Source: Arion vulgaris (taxonomy: Eukaryota > Mollusca > Gastropoda > Stylommatophora > Arionidae). From it: a stretch of 64,000 nucleotides of DNA. The translations under genes and the position numbers were made by a program. The stretch spans positions 7,373,001-7,437,000 of the forward strand of contig CM036753.1 in assembly GCA_020796225.1 (NCBI GenBank), written 5' to 3'. The notes under the pieces were generated by a model. It did not search any database and was not told where the DNA came from. It saw nothing but the letters and a program-made list of their open reading frames with translations. Position 1 is the first letter of the stretch; each line of letters opens with the position of its first letter. Of this stretch, positions 33,245 through 45,500 are shown one piece after another.

Positions 33245-33665
33245 TCTTTTTATTTTCTGAAATCCTGTTTTGCCTAACAGCGTCAGGATAAGAAGAGATT
33301 TCTAGAAAGGACTTTAGTGTGCGCTTCATAAACAGTGTTTTTCGTCGCTTCTTTTAACTCTTCATCTTTTGCGTGGCCGACCTTTTGCTTTGTATTCATG
33401 GCAGTAACACTGCTCTCTGAGGTGCACTGTCTGTTGGTAATCTGCTTATGTGTCCGAACTATTTAATTTGTTGTTTCTTGATGAAGTTCAGTACTGATGT
33501 TTTACCCACTTTTTCCTGATGTCTTCATTTCTAAACAGGTCTCTTCTTGTTACTCCCAGCATTCTGTGTAGATACTTGATCTCTTTCGTGACTAGTTTTC
33601 TTCTATCATTTAATGTCAACGCCCATGTTTGTCATTGATAGCATAATATAGGGAGAAAGATTGTA
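33245..33665 (-). pseudogene. LINE family X C-terminus
   Basis: Colinear on the reverse strand with 27110-27474 and 62535-63010: CTGTTTTGCCTAACAGCGTC, GCACTGTCTGTTGGTAATCT, TTAATTTGTTGTTTCTTGAT and TTTCGTGACTAGTTTTCTTC. Deletions and frameshifts interrupt the frame. It runs directly into the 87-bp array. Confidence 0.8.
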
Positions 33666-35232
33666 TTGATGTTCTTTTTGTGTTCATGGTAACATGTTTG
33701 CATTCAGAACTTGGCATCACTTGTCCTATCTTTTTATTTGTTTTATTGAATCTTGATGTTCTTTTTGTGTTCATGGTAACATGTTTGCATTCAGAACTTG
33801 GCATCACTTGTCCTATCTTTTTATTTGTTTTATTGAATCTTGATGTTCTTTTTGTGTTCATGGTAACATGTTTGCATTCAGAACTTGGCATCACTTGTCC
33901 TATCTTTTTATTTGTTTTATTGAATCTTGATGTTCTTTTTGTGTTCATGGTAACATGTTTGCATTCAGAACTTGGCATCACTTGTCCTATCTTTTTATTT
34001 GTTTTATTGAATCTTGATGTTCTTTTTGTGTTCATGGTAACATGTTTGCATTCAGAACTTGACATCACTTGTCCTATCTTTTTATTTGTTTTATTGAATC
34101 TTGATGTTCTTTTTGTGTTCATGGTAACATGTTTGCATTCAGAACTTGGCATCACTTGTCCTATCTTTTTATTTGTTTTATTGAATCTTGATGTTCTTTT
34201 TGTGTTCATGGTAACATGTTTGCATTCAGAACTTGGCATCACTTGTCCTATCTTTTTATTTGTTTTATTGAATCTTGATGTTCTTTTTGTGTTCATGGTA
34301 ACATGTTTGCATTCAGAACTTGGCATCACTTGTCCTATCTTTTTATTTGTTTTATTGAATCTTGATGTTCTTTTTGTGTTCATGGTAACATGTTTGCATT
34401 CAGAACTTGGCATCACTTGTCCTATCTTTTTATTTGTTTTATTGAATCTTGATGTTCTTTTTGTGTTCATGGTAACATGTTTGCATTCAGAACTTGGCAT
34501 CACTTGTCCTATCTTTTTATTTGTTTTATTGAATCTTGATGTTCTTTTTGTGTTCATGGTAACATGTTTGCATTCAGAACTTGACATCACTTGTCCTATC
34601 TTTTTATTTGTTTTATTGAATCTTGATGTTCTTTTTGTGTTCATGGTAACATGTTTGCATTCAGAACTTGGCATCACTTGTCCTATCTTTTTATTTGTTT
34701 TATTGAATCTTGATGTTCTTTTTGTGTTCATGGTAACATGTTTGCATTCAGAACTTGGCATCACTTGTCCTATCTTTTTATTTGTTTTATTGAATCTTGA
34801 TGTTCTTTTTGTGTTCATGGTAACATGTTTGCATTCAGAACTTGGCATCACTTGTCCTATCTTTTTATTTGTTTTATTGAATCTTGATGTTCTTTTTGTG
34901 TTCATGGTAACATGTTTGCATTCAGAACTTGGCATCACTTGTCCTATCTTTTTATTTGTTTTATTGAATCTTGATGTTCTTTTTGTGTTCATGGTAACAT
35001 GTTTGCATTCAGAACTTGGCATCACTTGTCCTATCTTTTTATTTGTTTTATTGAATCTTGATGTTCTTTTTGTGTTCATGGTAACATGTTTGCATTCAGA
35101 ACTTGACATCACTTGTCCTATCTTTTTATTTGTTTTATTGAATCTTGATGTTCTTTTTGTGTTCATGGTAACATGTTTACATTCCGAACTTGACGCCACT
35201 TGTCCTATCTTTTTATTTGTTTTATTGAATCT
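33660..35232 (-). repeat. 87-bp minisatellite made from LINE family X, 18 copies
   Basis: The unit (+ strand) contains CTTGATGTTCTTTTTGTGTT, CATGGTAACATGTTTGCATT, CAGAACTTGGCATCACTTGT and CCTATCTTTTTATTTGTTTT. The segment TTTGTGTTCATGGTAACATG corresponds to ATAGTGTTCATGGTGGCATG at about 62969-62990 in another copy of the same LINE; both encode CKHATMNT/CKHVTMNT on the reverse strand. Units differ almost only at GGCATC/GACATC. The period is 29 codons, so both strands are open for over 500 codons; this is not a gene. Confidence 0.93.
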
Positions 35233-35499
35233 ATGTTGTATTTAATTGGTAATGCACTACCGCTTTAATACGGTAGAAATAATTTATTACAAGATAATAA
35301 TAGAACAAGTCAACTATGATGGCTTTCTTATGACCAATCAGATCTGATATCATTCTATAGTACAACTATAGATGTGATACTTTAATGTGAGATTTTTCTG
35401 CTTGTAAAATCTTACAGTTATCCATCTGTACAAATATTTGTCCTGTTAGATAATATTCGTATACTTTCGTCGAAATTTTAATGTACATGCCTTAGGGTC
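35233..35499. other. no gene recognised
   Basis: AT-rich sequence with no supported feature. Confidence 0.4.
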
Positions 35500-35612
35500 T
35501 ATTGAGTAGGGGAGGGGATGAAACGTATTCACGTTCTCGGCGCAAACTACACACATCACAAAGAGAGGTTAACTTGGTTAATAAGAATGAACGCAAACAA
35601 AGAAAATAATTT
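35500..35612 (+). mobile_element. SINE-G 3' part
   Basis: AACGTATTCACGTTCTCGGC, ACATCACAAAGAGAGGTTAA and AATGAACGCAAACAAAG match the 3' half of 26003-26260. Confidence 0.65.
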
Positions 35613-36404
35613 TTCTGTCAGCGAGAGAAGCACATTAGAAAAATCCGAAGTATTGAAATATAACAGCGGACAATAAAACAATTTTTAAAGGCAAATCTGT
35701 CAAAAATTGACTCATGTGTTTGAAAATTACCAGTTTAAAAAGTGACACGTACAAAATGCTTCATATACTGTTGAGAGTTCCTTGTGCTTGCTAAAGCGTA
35801 TCACGTGTCATAAAACTTCAAATGAGAGCTGATGGCTTGGGCGCTTTGTACTCCAAGCAACGCCATTTTGAAAGATTGAAAGACAAGGAAAGACCCTGGC
35901 GAGGAAGCTTACAAATCTTTCATTCAAACGAGTAAGACGTATTCATGTGAGCCTCAACTAGCAACGGCAGATTTGCTTGAAGTTAATGGCATGTATCGCA
36001 GTATTTGGATCATAATTTATTTTAATTTCGTACCCATAAGTCTAAGAAATTCTAAAACCAGGCAAATTATAAATGATTCGGAACCACCCAATTGATTCAG
36101 GTAACCAGCGGGGTTATTTCCATTTCCCAGTGGCAAAACTATAAAAATATGAAACTTACGTGTGGGGGCCTGTGTTGAAAATAGGGACATACCTCCATAC
36201 TTGCGTACTACCTGAGTGGTTATGCAAAGACTTTATCAAATAGGAAAACCAAATTGCTTGCTAACTTTATGACATGGTACATTTGAACCTCTTGGTGGTC
36301 CACGATTCAAGTGTAGTTAATGTGCTGAGTTTAAAGATCAAACACACAAGGTTCAAATCCATGTTACGTTGATCTCTTGGTCTACTTAACTAAAAATATA
36401 AACC
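35613..36404. other. no gene; one tRNA-like fragment
   Basis: 36305-36365 has TAGTTAATGTGCTGAG and AAGGTTCAAATCC, an A/B-box pair suggesting a SINE head. No second copy is seen. The rest is unassigned. Confidence 0.3.
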
Positions 36405-36830
36405 CGGTTGTGTGAGTTGGAGAAATTAGATACAAGACTGTGTGAGTTAGAGAAATTAGATACAAGACTCTGTTTGTTAGAGAAATTAGATACTAGATTG
36501 TGTGAGTTAGAGAAATTAGATACTAGATTGTGTGAGTTAGAGAAATTAGATACTAGATTGTGTGAGTTAGAGAAATTAGATACTAGATTGTGTGAGTTAG
36601 AAATTAGATACTAGATTGTGTGAGTTAGAGAAATAGATACTAGATGTGTGAGTTAGAGAAATAAGATACAAGACTGTGTGAGTTAGAGAAATTAGATATA
36701 GACTGTGTAGTTAGAGAAATTAGATATTAGACTGTGTGAGAGAAATTAGATATTAGACTGTGTGAGAGAAATTGGATATTAGACTATTGAGAAATTGATA
36801 CTAGACTTTTGAGAGAAATTGGATACTCTC
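36405..36830 (+). repeat. 30-bp minisatellite, about 14 copies, decaying to the right
   Basis: The unit TGTGTGAGTTAGAGAAATTA + GATACTAGAT is regular to 36600, then loses bases in successive units (GAAATAGAT, AGATGTGTG, TGTGTAGTT, TGTGAGAGAAATT). Confidence 0.92.
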
Positions 36831-36845
36831 TTGAAAGCTGAAAGT

Positions 36846-37110
36846 CGCCCGTGTGTTGTCGGGACCGCAAGAGGAGCAAAGAATAGTAACACTGCGACAT
36901 ACAAGGCATGTCGTAAGAAGCGACTGAGGTAAGGCCTAGGGAAGCTACCCTAGTAAATAAAGAGCGTTGCAGAAATAGGATGTGCTGGCCTACTTGTAGG
37001 CGCATAACTGGCACAACGTACAATCGCTCTTAGGCTCAGATCTCATACAAATCACACAGAGTGGGTTAAGAAGTGGTCAATATGGAGCGTTCGAAGAAGA
37101 AGAAGAAGTA
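36846..37110 (+). mobile_element. SINE-G, reference copy of the second subfamily
   Basis: CGCCCGTGTGTTGTCGGGAC, AACACTGCGACATACAAGGC, GGCCTACTTGTAGGCGCATA, ATCGCTCTTAGGCTCAGATC and an (AAG)n tail. It is the same subfamily as the reverse copies at 9228 and 13553. Confidence 0.85.
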
Positions 37111-37111
37111 G

Positions 37112-37325
37112 GTCTCCGTACATCACCATGTCACAAAAACTGCACTAAGATGGACGCCAGAAGGTCAAGGAAGAGGTGAACGACTCAAAGCGATTTGGAG
37201 AATAGTAGAACAGGAACTTAAAGAAATGAATTAGAGCTGGAACACAATACAGAGAACGGCCAAGAATAGAAAATAATGGCATACATTTATTGATGCCCTA
37301 AGCGCCAAGGGTGTCACAGGATAGA
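37112..37325 (+). pseudogene. LINE 3' end
   Basis: Reads KTALRWTPEGQGRGERLKAI, WRIVEQELKEMN, then a stop, SWNTIQRTAKNRK, a stop, WHTFIDALSAKGVTG. This is the 'RW-x-PEGKR-x-RGRP...WRR-x-E-E...A-x-NR-x-W' C-terminus of a LINE ORF2 with two stops. Confidence 0.75.
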
Positions 37326-37561
37326 GAAAGGGAGGGAGGGATAGATGTGTTATGACACTTTGCTTTGATGTTGTATTTAGCATTTTATGCCTATGTCTTC
37401 GCCCGTTCAGATAAGATCTATAATTGCGATGTGTCACAGTTTATGGGTAGAATGGGATACATCAGCTTTCCGCCAGACACGACGGTTTTCAGCACTTCAT
37501 TTAAAAAAACATTATTTGCATTACGTCTTATATTCTAAATTTGTTATTCAAATTATAATGA
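37326..37561. other. no gene recognised
   Basis: Short unique stretch before the large array. Confidence 0.4.
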
Positions 37562-40500
37562 TACAGCCTGTTACCAGTGCCACCACTTGAAGGTAAAGTG
37601 GGTCTTGGTCAGCTCTAGTTCGCTAACACCAACACTGTCTCCAGTCTCTTAATAACATAGTCTGTTACCAGTGCCACCACTTGAAGGTAAAGTAGGGTCT
37701 TGGTCAGCTCTAGTTTGCTAACACCAACACTGTCTCCAGTCTCTTAATAACATAGTCTGTTACCAGTGCCACCACTTGAAGGTAAAGTGGGGTCTTGGTC
37801 AACTCTATTTGCTAACACCAACACTGTCTCCAGTCTCTTAATAACATAGTCTGTTACCAGTGCCACCACTTGAAGGTAAAGTGGGGTCTTGGTCAGCTCT
37901 AGTTTGCTAACACCAACACTGTCTCCAGTCTCTTAATAACATAGTCTGTTACCAGTGCCACCACTTGAAGGTAAAGTGGGGTCTTGGTCAGCTCTAGTTT
38001 GCTAACACCAACACTGTCTCCAGTCTCTTAATAACATAGTCTGTTACCAGTGCCACCACTTGAAGGTAAAGTGGGGTCTTGGTCAGCTCTAGTTCTCTAA
38101 CACCAACACTGTCTCCAGTCTCTTAATAACATAGTCTGTTACCAGTGCCACCACTTGAAGGTAAAGTGGGGTCTTGGTCAGCTCTAGTTCTCTAACACCA
38201 ACACTGTCTCCAGTCTCTTAATAACATAGTCTGTTACCAGTGCCACCACTTGAAGGTAAAGTGGGGTCTTGGTCAGCTCTAGTTCACTAACACCAACACT
38301 GTCTCCAGTCTCTTAATAACATAGTCTGTTACCAGTGCCACCACTTGAAGGTAAAGTGGGGTCTTGGTCAGCTCTAGTTCTCTAACACCAACACTGTCTC
38401 CAGTCTCTTAATAACATAGTCTGTTACCAGTGCCACCACTTGAAGGTAAAGTGGGGTCTTGGTCAGCTCTAGTTCTCTAACACCAACACTGTCTCCAGTC
38501 TCTTAATAACATAGTCTGTTACCAGTGCCACCACTTGAAGGTAAAGTGGGGTCTTGGTCAGCTCTAGTTCACTAACACCAACACTGTCTCCAGTCTCTTA
38601 ATAACATAGTCTGTTACCAGTGCCACCACTTGAAGGTAAAGTGGGGTCTTGGTCAGCTCTAGTTTGCTAACACCAACACTGTCTCCAGTCTCTTAATAAC
38701 ATAGTCTGTTACCAGTGCCACCACTTGAAGGTAAAGTGGGGTCTTGGTCAGCTCTAGTTCACTAACACCAACACTGTCTCCAGTCTCTTAATAACATAGT
38801 CTGTTACCAGTGCCACCACTTGAAGGTAAAGTGGGGTCTTGGTCAGCTCTAGTTTGCTAACACCAACACTGTCTCCAGTCTCTTAATAACATAGTCTGTT
38901 ACCAGTGCCACCACTTGAAGGTAAAGTGGGGTCTTGGTCAGCTCTAGTTCACTAACACCAACACTGTCTCCAGTCTCTTAATAACATAGTCTGTTACCAG
39001 TGCCACCACTTGAAGGTAAAGTGGGGTCTTGGTCAGCTCTAGTTCTCTAACACCAACACTGTCTCCAGTCTCTTAATAACATAGTCTGTTACCAGTGCCA
39101 CCACTTGAAGGTAAAGTGGGGTCTTGGTCAGCTCTAGTTCACTAACACCAACACTGTCTCCAGTCTGTTAATAACATAGTCTGTTACCAGTGCCACCACT
39201 TGAAGGTAAAGTGGGGTCTTGGTCAGCTCTAGTTCTCTAACACCAACACTGTCTCCAGTCTCTTAATAACATAGTCTGTTACCAGTGCCACCACTTGAAG
39301 GTAAAGTGGGGTCTTGGTCAGCTCTAGTTCACTAACACCAACACTGTCTCCAGTCTCTTAATAACATAGTCTGTTACCAGTGCCACCACTTGAAGGTAAA
39401 GTGGGTCTTGGTCAGCTCTAGTTCACTAACACCAACACTGTCTCCAGTCTCTTAATAACATAGTCTGTTACCAGTGCCACCACTTGAAGGTAAAGTGGGT
39501 CTTGGTCAGCTCTAGTTCTCTAACACCAACACTGTCTCCAGTCTCTTAATAACATAGTCTGTTACCAGTGCCACCACTTGAAGGTAAAGTGGGGTCTTGG
39601 TCAGCTCTAGTTCACTAACACCAACACTGTCTCCAGTCTCTTAATAACATAGTCTGTTACCAGTGCCACCACTTGAAGGTAAAGTGGGGTCTTGGTCAGC
39701 TCTAGTTCTCTAACACCAACACTGTCTCCAGTCTCTTAATAACATAGTCTGTTACCAGTGCCACCACTTGAAGGTAAAGTGGGTCTTGGTCAGCTCTAGT
39801 TCACTAACACCAACACTGTCTCCAGTCTCTTAATAACATAGTCTGTTACCAGTGCCACCACTTGAAGGTAAAGTGGGGTCTTGGTCAGCTCTAGTTCTCT
39901 AACACCAACACTGTCTCCAGTCTCTTAATAACATAGTCTGTTACCAGTGCCACCACTTGAAGGTAAAGTGGGGTCTTGGTCAGCTCTAGTTCACTAACAC
40001 CAACACTGTCTCCAGTCTCTTAATAACATAGTCTGTTACCAGTGCCACCACTTGAAGGTAAAGTGGGGTCTTGGTCAGCTCTAGTTTGCTAACACCAACA
40101 CTGTCTCCAGTCTCTTAATAACATAGTCTGTTACCAGTGCCACCACTTGAAGGTAAAGTGGGGTCTTGGTCAGCTCTAGTTCACTAACACCAACACTGTC
40201 TCCAGTCTCTTAATAACATAGTCTGTTACCAGTGCCACCACTTGAAGGTAAAGTGGGGTCTTGGTCAGCTCTAGTTTGCTAACACCAACACTGTCTCCAG
40301 TCTCTTAATAACATAGTCTGTTACCAGTGCCACCACTTGAAGGTAAAGTGGGGTCTTGGTCAGCTCTAGTTCGCTAACACCAACACTGTCTCCAGTCTCT
40401 TAATAACATAGTCTGTTACCAGTGCCACCACTTGAAGGTAAAGTGGGGTCTTGGTCAGCTCTAGTTCTCTAACACCAACACTGTCTCCAGTCTCTTAATA

Positions 40501-42420
40501 ACATAGTCTGTTACCAGTGCCACCACTTGAAGGTAAAGTGGGGTCTTGGTCAGCTCTAGTTCTCTAACACCAACACTGTCTCCAGTCTCTTAATAACATA
40601 GTCTGTTACCAGTGCCACCACTTGAAGGTAAAGTGGGGTCTTGGTCAGCTCTAGTTCTCTAACACCAACACTGTCTCCAGTCTCTTAATAACATAGTCTG
40701 TTACCAGTGCCACCACTTGAAGGTAAAGTGGGTCTTGGTCAGCTCTAGTTCACTAACACCAACACTGTCTCCAGTCTCTTAATAACATAGTCTGTTACCA
40801 GTGCCACCACTTGAAGGTAAAGTGGGGTCTTGGTCAGCTCTAGTTTGCTAACACCAACACTGTCTCCAGTCTCTTAATAACATAGTCTGTTACCAGTGCC
40901 ACCACTTGAAGGTAAAGTGGGGTCTTGGTCAGCTCTAGTTCACTAACACCAACACTGTCTCCAGTCTCTTAATAACATAGTCTGTTACCAGTGCCACCAC
41001 TTGAAGGTAAAGTGGGGTCTTGGTCAGCTCTAGTTTGCTAACACCAACACTGTCTCCAGTCTCTTAATAACATAGTCTGTTACCAGTGCCACCACTTGAA
41101 GGTAAAGTGGGGTCTTGGTCAGCTCTAGTTCACTAACACCAACACTGTCTCCAGTCTCTTAATAACATAGTCTGTTACCAGTGCCACCACTTGAAGGTAA
41201 AGTGGGGTCTTGGTCAGCTCTAGTTTGCTAACACCAACACTGTCTCCAGTCTCTTAATAACATAGTCTGTTACCAGTGCCACCACTTGAAGGTAAAGTGG
41301 GGTCTTGGTCAGCTCTAGTTCACTAACACCAACACTGTCTCCAGTCTCTTAATAACATAGTCTGTTACCAGTGCCACCACTTGAAGGTAAAGTGGGGTCT
41401 TGGTCAGCTCTAGTTTGCTAACACCAACACTGTCTCCAGTCTCTTAATAACATAGTCTGTTACCAGTGCCACCACTTGAAGGTAAAGTGGGGTCTTGGTC
41501 AGCTCTAGTTCACTAACACCAACACTGTCTCCAGTCTCTTAATAACATAGTCTGTTACCAGTGCCACCACTTGAAGGTAAAGTGGGGTCTTGGTCAGCTC
41601 TAGTTTGCTAACACCAACACTGTCTCCAGTCTCTTAATAACATAGTCTGTTACCAGTGCCACCACTTGAAGGTAAAGTGGGGTCTTGGTCAGCTCTAGTT
41701 CACTAACACCAACACTGTCTCCAGTCTCTTAATAACATAGTCTGTTACCAGTGCCACCACTTGAAGGTAAAGTGGGGTCTTGGTCAGCTCTAGTTCGCTA
41801 ACACCAACACTGTCTCCAGTCTCTTAATAACATAGTCTGATACCAGTGCCACCACTTGAAGGTAAAGTGGGGTCTTGGTCAGCTCTAGTTCGCTAACACC
41901 AACACTGTCTCCAGTCTCTTAATAACATAGTCTGTTACCAGTGCCACCACTTGAAGGTAAAGTGGGGTCTTGGTCAGCTCTAGTTTGCTAACACCAACAC
42001 TGTCTCCAGTCTCTTAATAACATAGTCTGATACCAGTGCCACCACTTGAAGGTAAAGTGGGTCTTGGTCAGCTCTAGTTTGCTAACACCAACACTGTCTC
42101 CAGTCTCTTAATAACATAGTCTGTTACCAGTGCCACCACTTGAAGGTAAAGTGGGTCTTGGTCAGCTCTAGTTTGCTAACACCAACACTGTCTCCAGTCT
42201 CTTAATACATAGTCTGATACAGTGCCATCACTTGAGGTAAGGGGTCTTGTCAGCTCTGCTTCAACACAACACTGTCTCAGTCTCTTAATAACTAGTCGTT
42301 ACAGTGCCACCACTTGAAGGTAAAGTGGGTCTTGGTCAGCTCTAGGTTTGCTACACAACACTGTCTCCAGTCTCTTAATAACATAGTCTTAGCAGGATCA
42401 CTTGGCAAGGTAGTGGGCCT
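37562..42420 (+). repeat. 95-bp satellite, about 51 copies, with higher-order pattern
   Basis: The unit contains ATAGTCTGTTACCAGTGCCA, CCACTTGAAGGTAAAGTGGG, GTCTTGGTCAGCTCTAGTTC and ACCAACACTGTCTCCAGTCT. The main variable site is AGTTCACTAAC/AGTTTGCTAAC/AGTTCTCTAAC. From about 40740 to 41700 the CA and TG forms alternate strictly, a 190-bp dimer. The last units (42180-42420) are heavily eroded. No origin recognised. Confidence 0.97.
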
Positions 42421-42560
42421 TCTTGCGTCGAAGCCTGGTTAATCAAAGACCCATCTTTAATACAGAGTCGTTCGTGCTTCAATCACTTAGGTAGAGTGTC
42501 GGTCATTTTTGCTAGAGCAGACATGTCTATTCTCTTAGATCGATACATGTGCCATTCCTT
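42421..42560 (+). other. transition between two satellites
   Basis: Degenerate sequence with partial TCTCTTAG and CTGTGTCATT motifs linking the 95-bp and 23-bp arrays. Confidence 0.6.
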
Positions 42561-45500
42561 AGAGGCTGTAGTCATTCTTTAGATGAGACTGTGTCATTCT
42601 CTTAGATGAGACTGTGTCATTCTCTTAGGTGAGACTGTGTCATTCTCTTAGATGAGACTGTGTCATTCTCTTAGATGAGACTGTGTCATTCTCTTAGATG
42701 AGACTGTGTCATTCTCTTAGGTGAGACTGTGTCATTCTCTTAGGTGAGACTGTGTCATTCTCTTAGGTGAGACTGTGTCATTCTCTTAGATGAGACTGTG
42801 TCATTATCTTAGGTGAGACTGTGTCATTCTCTTAGATGAGACTGTGTCATTCTCTTAGGTGAGACTGTGTCATTCTCTTAGATGAGACTGTGTCATTATC
42901 TTAGGTGAGACTGTGTCATTCTCTTAGATGAGACTGTGTCATTCTCTTAGATGAGACTGTGTCATTCTCTTAGATGAGACTGTGTCATTCTCTTAGGTGA
43001 GACTGTGTCATTCTCTTAGATGAGACTGTGTCATTCTCTTAGGTGAGACTGTGTCATTCTCTTGAGAGTGAGACTGTGTCATTCTCTTAGATGAGACTGT
43101 GTCATTCTCTTAGATGAGACTGTGTCATTCTCTTAGATGAGACTGTGTCATTCTCTTAGGTGAGACTGTGTCATTCTCTTAGATGAGACTGTGTCATTCT
43201 CTTAGATGAGACTGTGTCATTCTCTTAGGTGAGACTGTGTCATTCTCTTAGGTGAGACTGTGTCATTCTCTTAGATGAGACTGTGTCATTCTCTTAGATG
43301 AGACTGTGTCATTCTCTTAGATGAGACTGTGTCATTCTCTTAGGTGAGACTGTGTCATTCTCTTAGATGAGACTGTGTCATTCTCTTAGATGAGACTGTG
43401 TCATTCTTTTAGATGAGACTGTGTCATTCTCTTAGATGAGACTGTGTCATTCTCTTAGGTGAGACTGTGTCATTCTCTTAGATGAGACTGTGTCATTCTC
43501 TTAGATGAGACTGTGTCATTCTCTTAGATGAGACTGTGTCATTCTCTTAGATGAGACTGTGTCATTCTCTTAGATGAGACTGTGTCATTCTCTTAGATGA
43601 GACTGTGTCATTCTCTTAGATGAGACTGTGTCATTCTCTTAGATGAGACTGTGTCATTCTCTTAGATGAGACTGTGTCATTCTCTTAGATGAGACTGTGT
43701 CATTCTCTTAGGTGAGACTGTGTCATTCTTTAGTGAGACTTGCATCTCTTAGATGAGACTGTGTCATTCTCTTAGATGAGACTGTTGTGATTCATTTCAG
43801 TGGACTGTCATTCTCTTAGATGAGACTGTGTCATTCTCTTAGATGAGACTGTGTCATTCTCTTAGATGAGACTGTGTCATTCTCTTAGATGAGACTGTGT
43901 CATTCTCTTAGGTGAGACTGTGTCATTCTCTTAGGTGAGACTGTGTCATTCTCTTAGATGAGACTGTGTCATTCTCTTAGATGAGACTGTGTCATTCTCT
44001 TAGATGAGACTGTGTCATTCTCTTAGATGAGACTGTGTCATTCTCTTAGATGAGACTGTGTCATTCTCTTAGATGAGACTGTGTCATTCTCTTAGATGAG
44101 ACTGTGTCATTCTCTTAGATGAGACTGTGTCATTCTTTTAGATGAGACTGTGTCATTCTCTTAGATGAGACTGTGTCATTCTCTTAGATGAGACTGTGTC
44201 ATTCTCTTAGATGAGACTGTGTCATTCTCTTAGATGAGACTGTGTCATTCTTTTAGATGAGACTGTGTCATTCTCTTAGATGAGACTGTGTCATTCTCTT
44301 AGATGAGACTGTGTCATTCTCTTAGATGAGACTGTGTCATTCTCTTAGGTGAGACTGTGTCATTCTCTTAGATGAGACTGTGTCATTCTCTTAGGTGAGA
44401 CTGTGTCATTCTCTTAGGTGAGACTGTGTCATTCTCTTAGATGAGACTGTGTCATTCTCTTAGATGAGACTGTGTCATTCTCTTAGATGAGACTGTGTCA
44501 TTCTCTTAGATGAGACTGTGTCATTCTCTTAGATGAGACTGTGTCATTCTCTTAGGTGAGACTGTGTCATTCTCTTAGGTGAGACTGTGTCATTCTCTTA
44601 GATGAGACTGTGTCATTCTCTTAGATGAGACTGTGTCATTCTCTTAGATGAGACTGTGTCATTCTCTTAGATGAGACTGTGTCATTCTCTTAGGTGAGAC
44701 TGTGTCATTCTCTTAGGTGAGACTGTGTCATTCTCTTAGATGAGACTGTGTCATTCTCTTAGATGAGACTGTGTCATTCTCTTAGATGAGACTGTGTCAT
44801 TCTCTTAGGCGAGACTGTGTCATTCTCTTAGATGAGACTGTGCCATTCTCTTAGATGAGACTGTGTCATTCTCTTAGATGAGACTGTGTCATTCTCTTAG
44901 ATGAGACTGTGTCATTCTCTTAGATGAGACTGTGTCATTCTCTTAGATGAGACTGTGTCATTCTCTTAGATGAGACTGTGTCATTCTCTTAGATGAGACT
45001 GTGTCATTCTCTTAGATGAGACTGTGTCATTCTCTTAGGTGAGACTGTGTCATTCTCTTAGATGAGACTGTGTCATTCTCTTAGGGGAGACTGTGTCATT
45101 CTCTTAGGTGAGACTGTGTCATTCTCTTAGATGAGACTGTGTCATTCTCTTAGATGAGACTGTGTCATTCTCTTAGATGAGACTGTGTCATTCTCTTAGA
45201 TGAGACTGTGTCATTCTCTTAGATGAGACTGTGTCATTCTCTTAGGTGAGACTGTGTCATTCTCTTAGATGAGACTGTGTCATTCTCTTAGATGAGACTG
45301 TGTCATTCTCTTAGGTGAGACTGTGTCATTCTCTTAGATGAGACTGTGTCATTCTCTTAGATGAGACTGTGTCATTCTCTTAGGTGAGACTGTGTCATTC
45401 TCTTAGGTGAGACTGTGTCATTCTCTTAGGTGAGACTGTGTCATTCTCTTAGGTGAGACTCTGTCATTCTCTTAGGTGAGACTGTGTCATTCTCTTAGAT

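Noticed and set aside
33616..35245. Two overlapping 520-codon frames on opposite strands
   Set aside because: Both are products of the 87-bp array. No start context, introns or domain support a protein.
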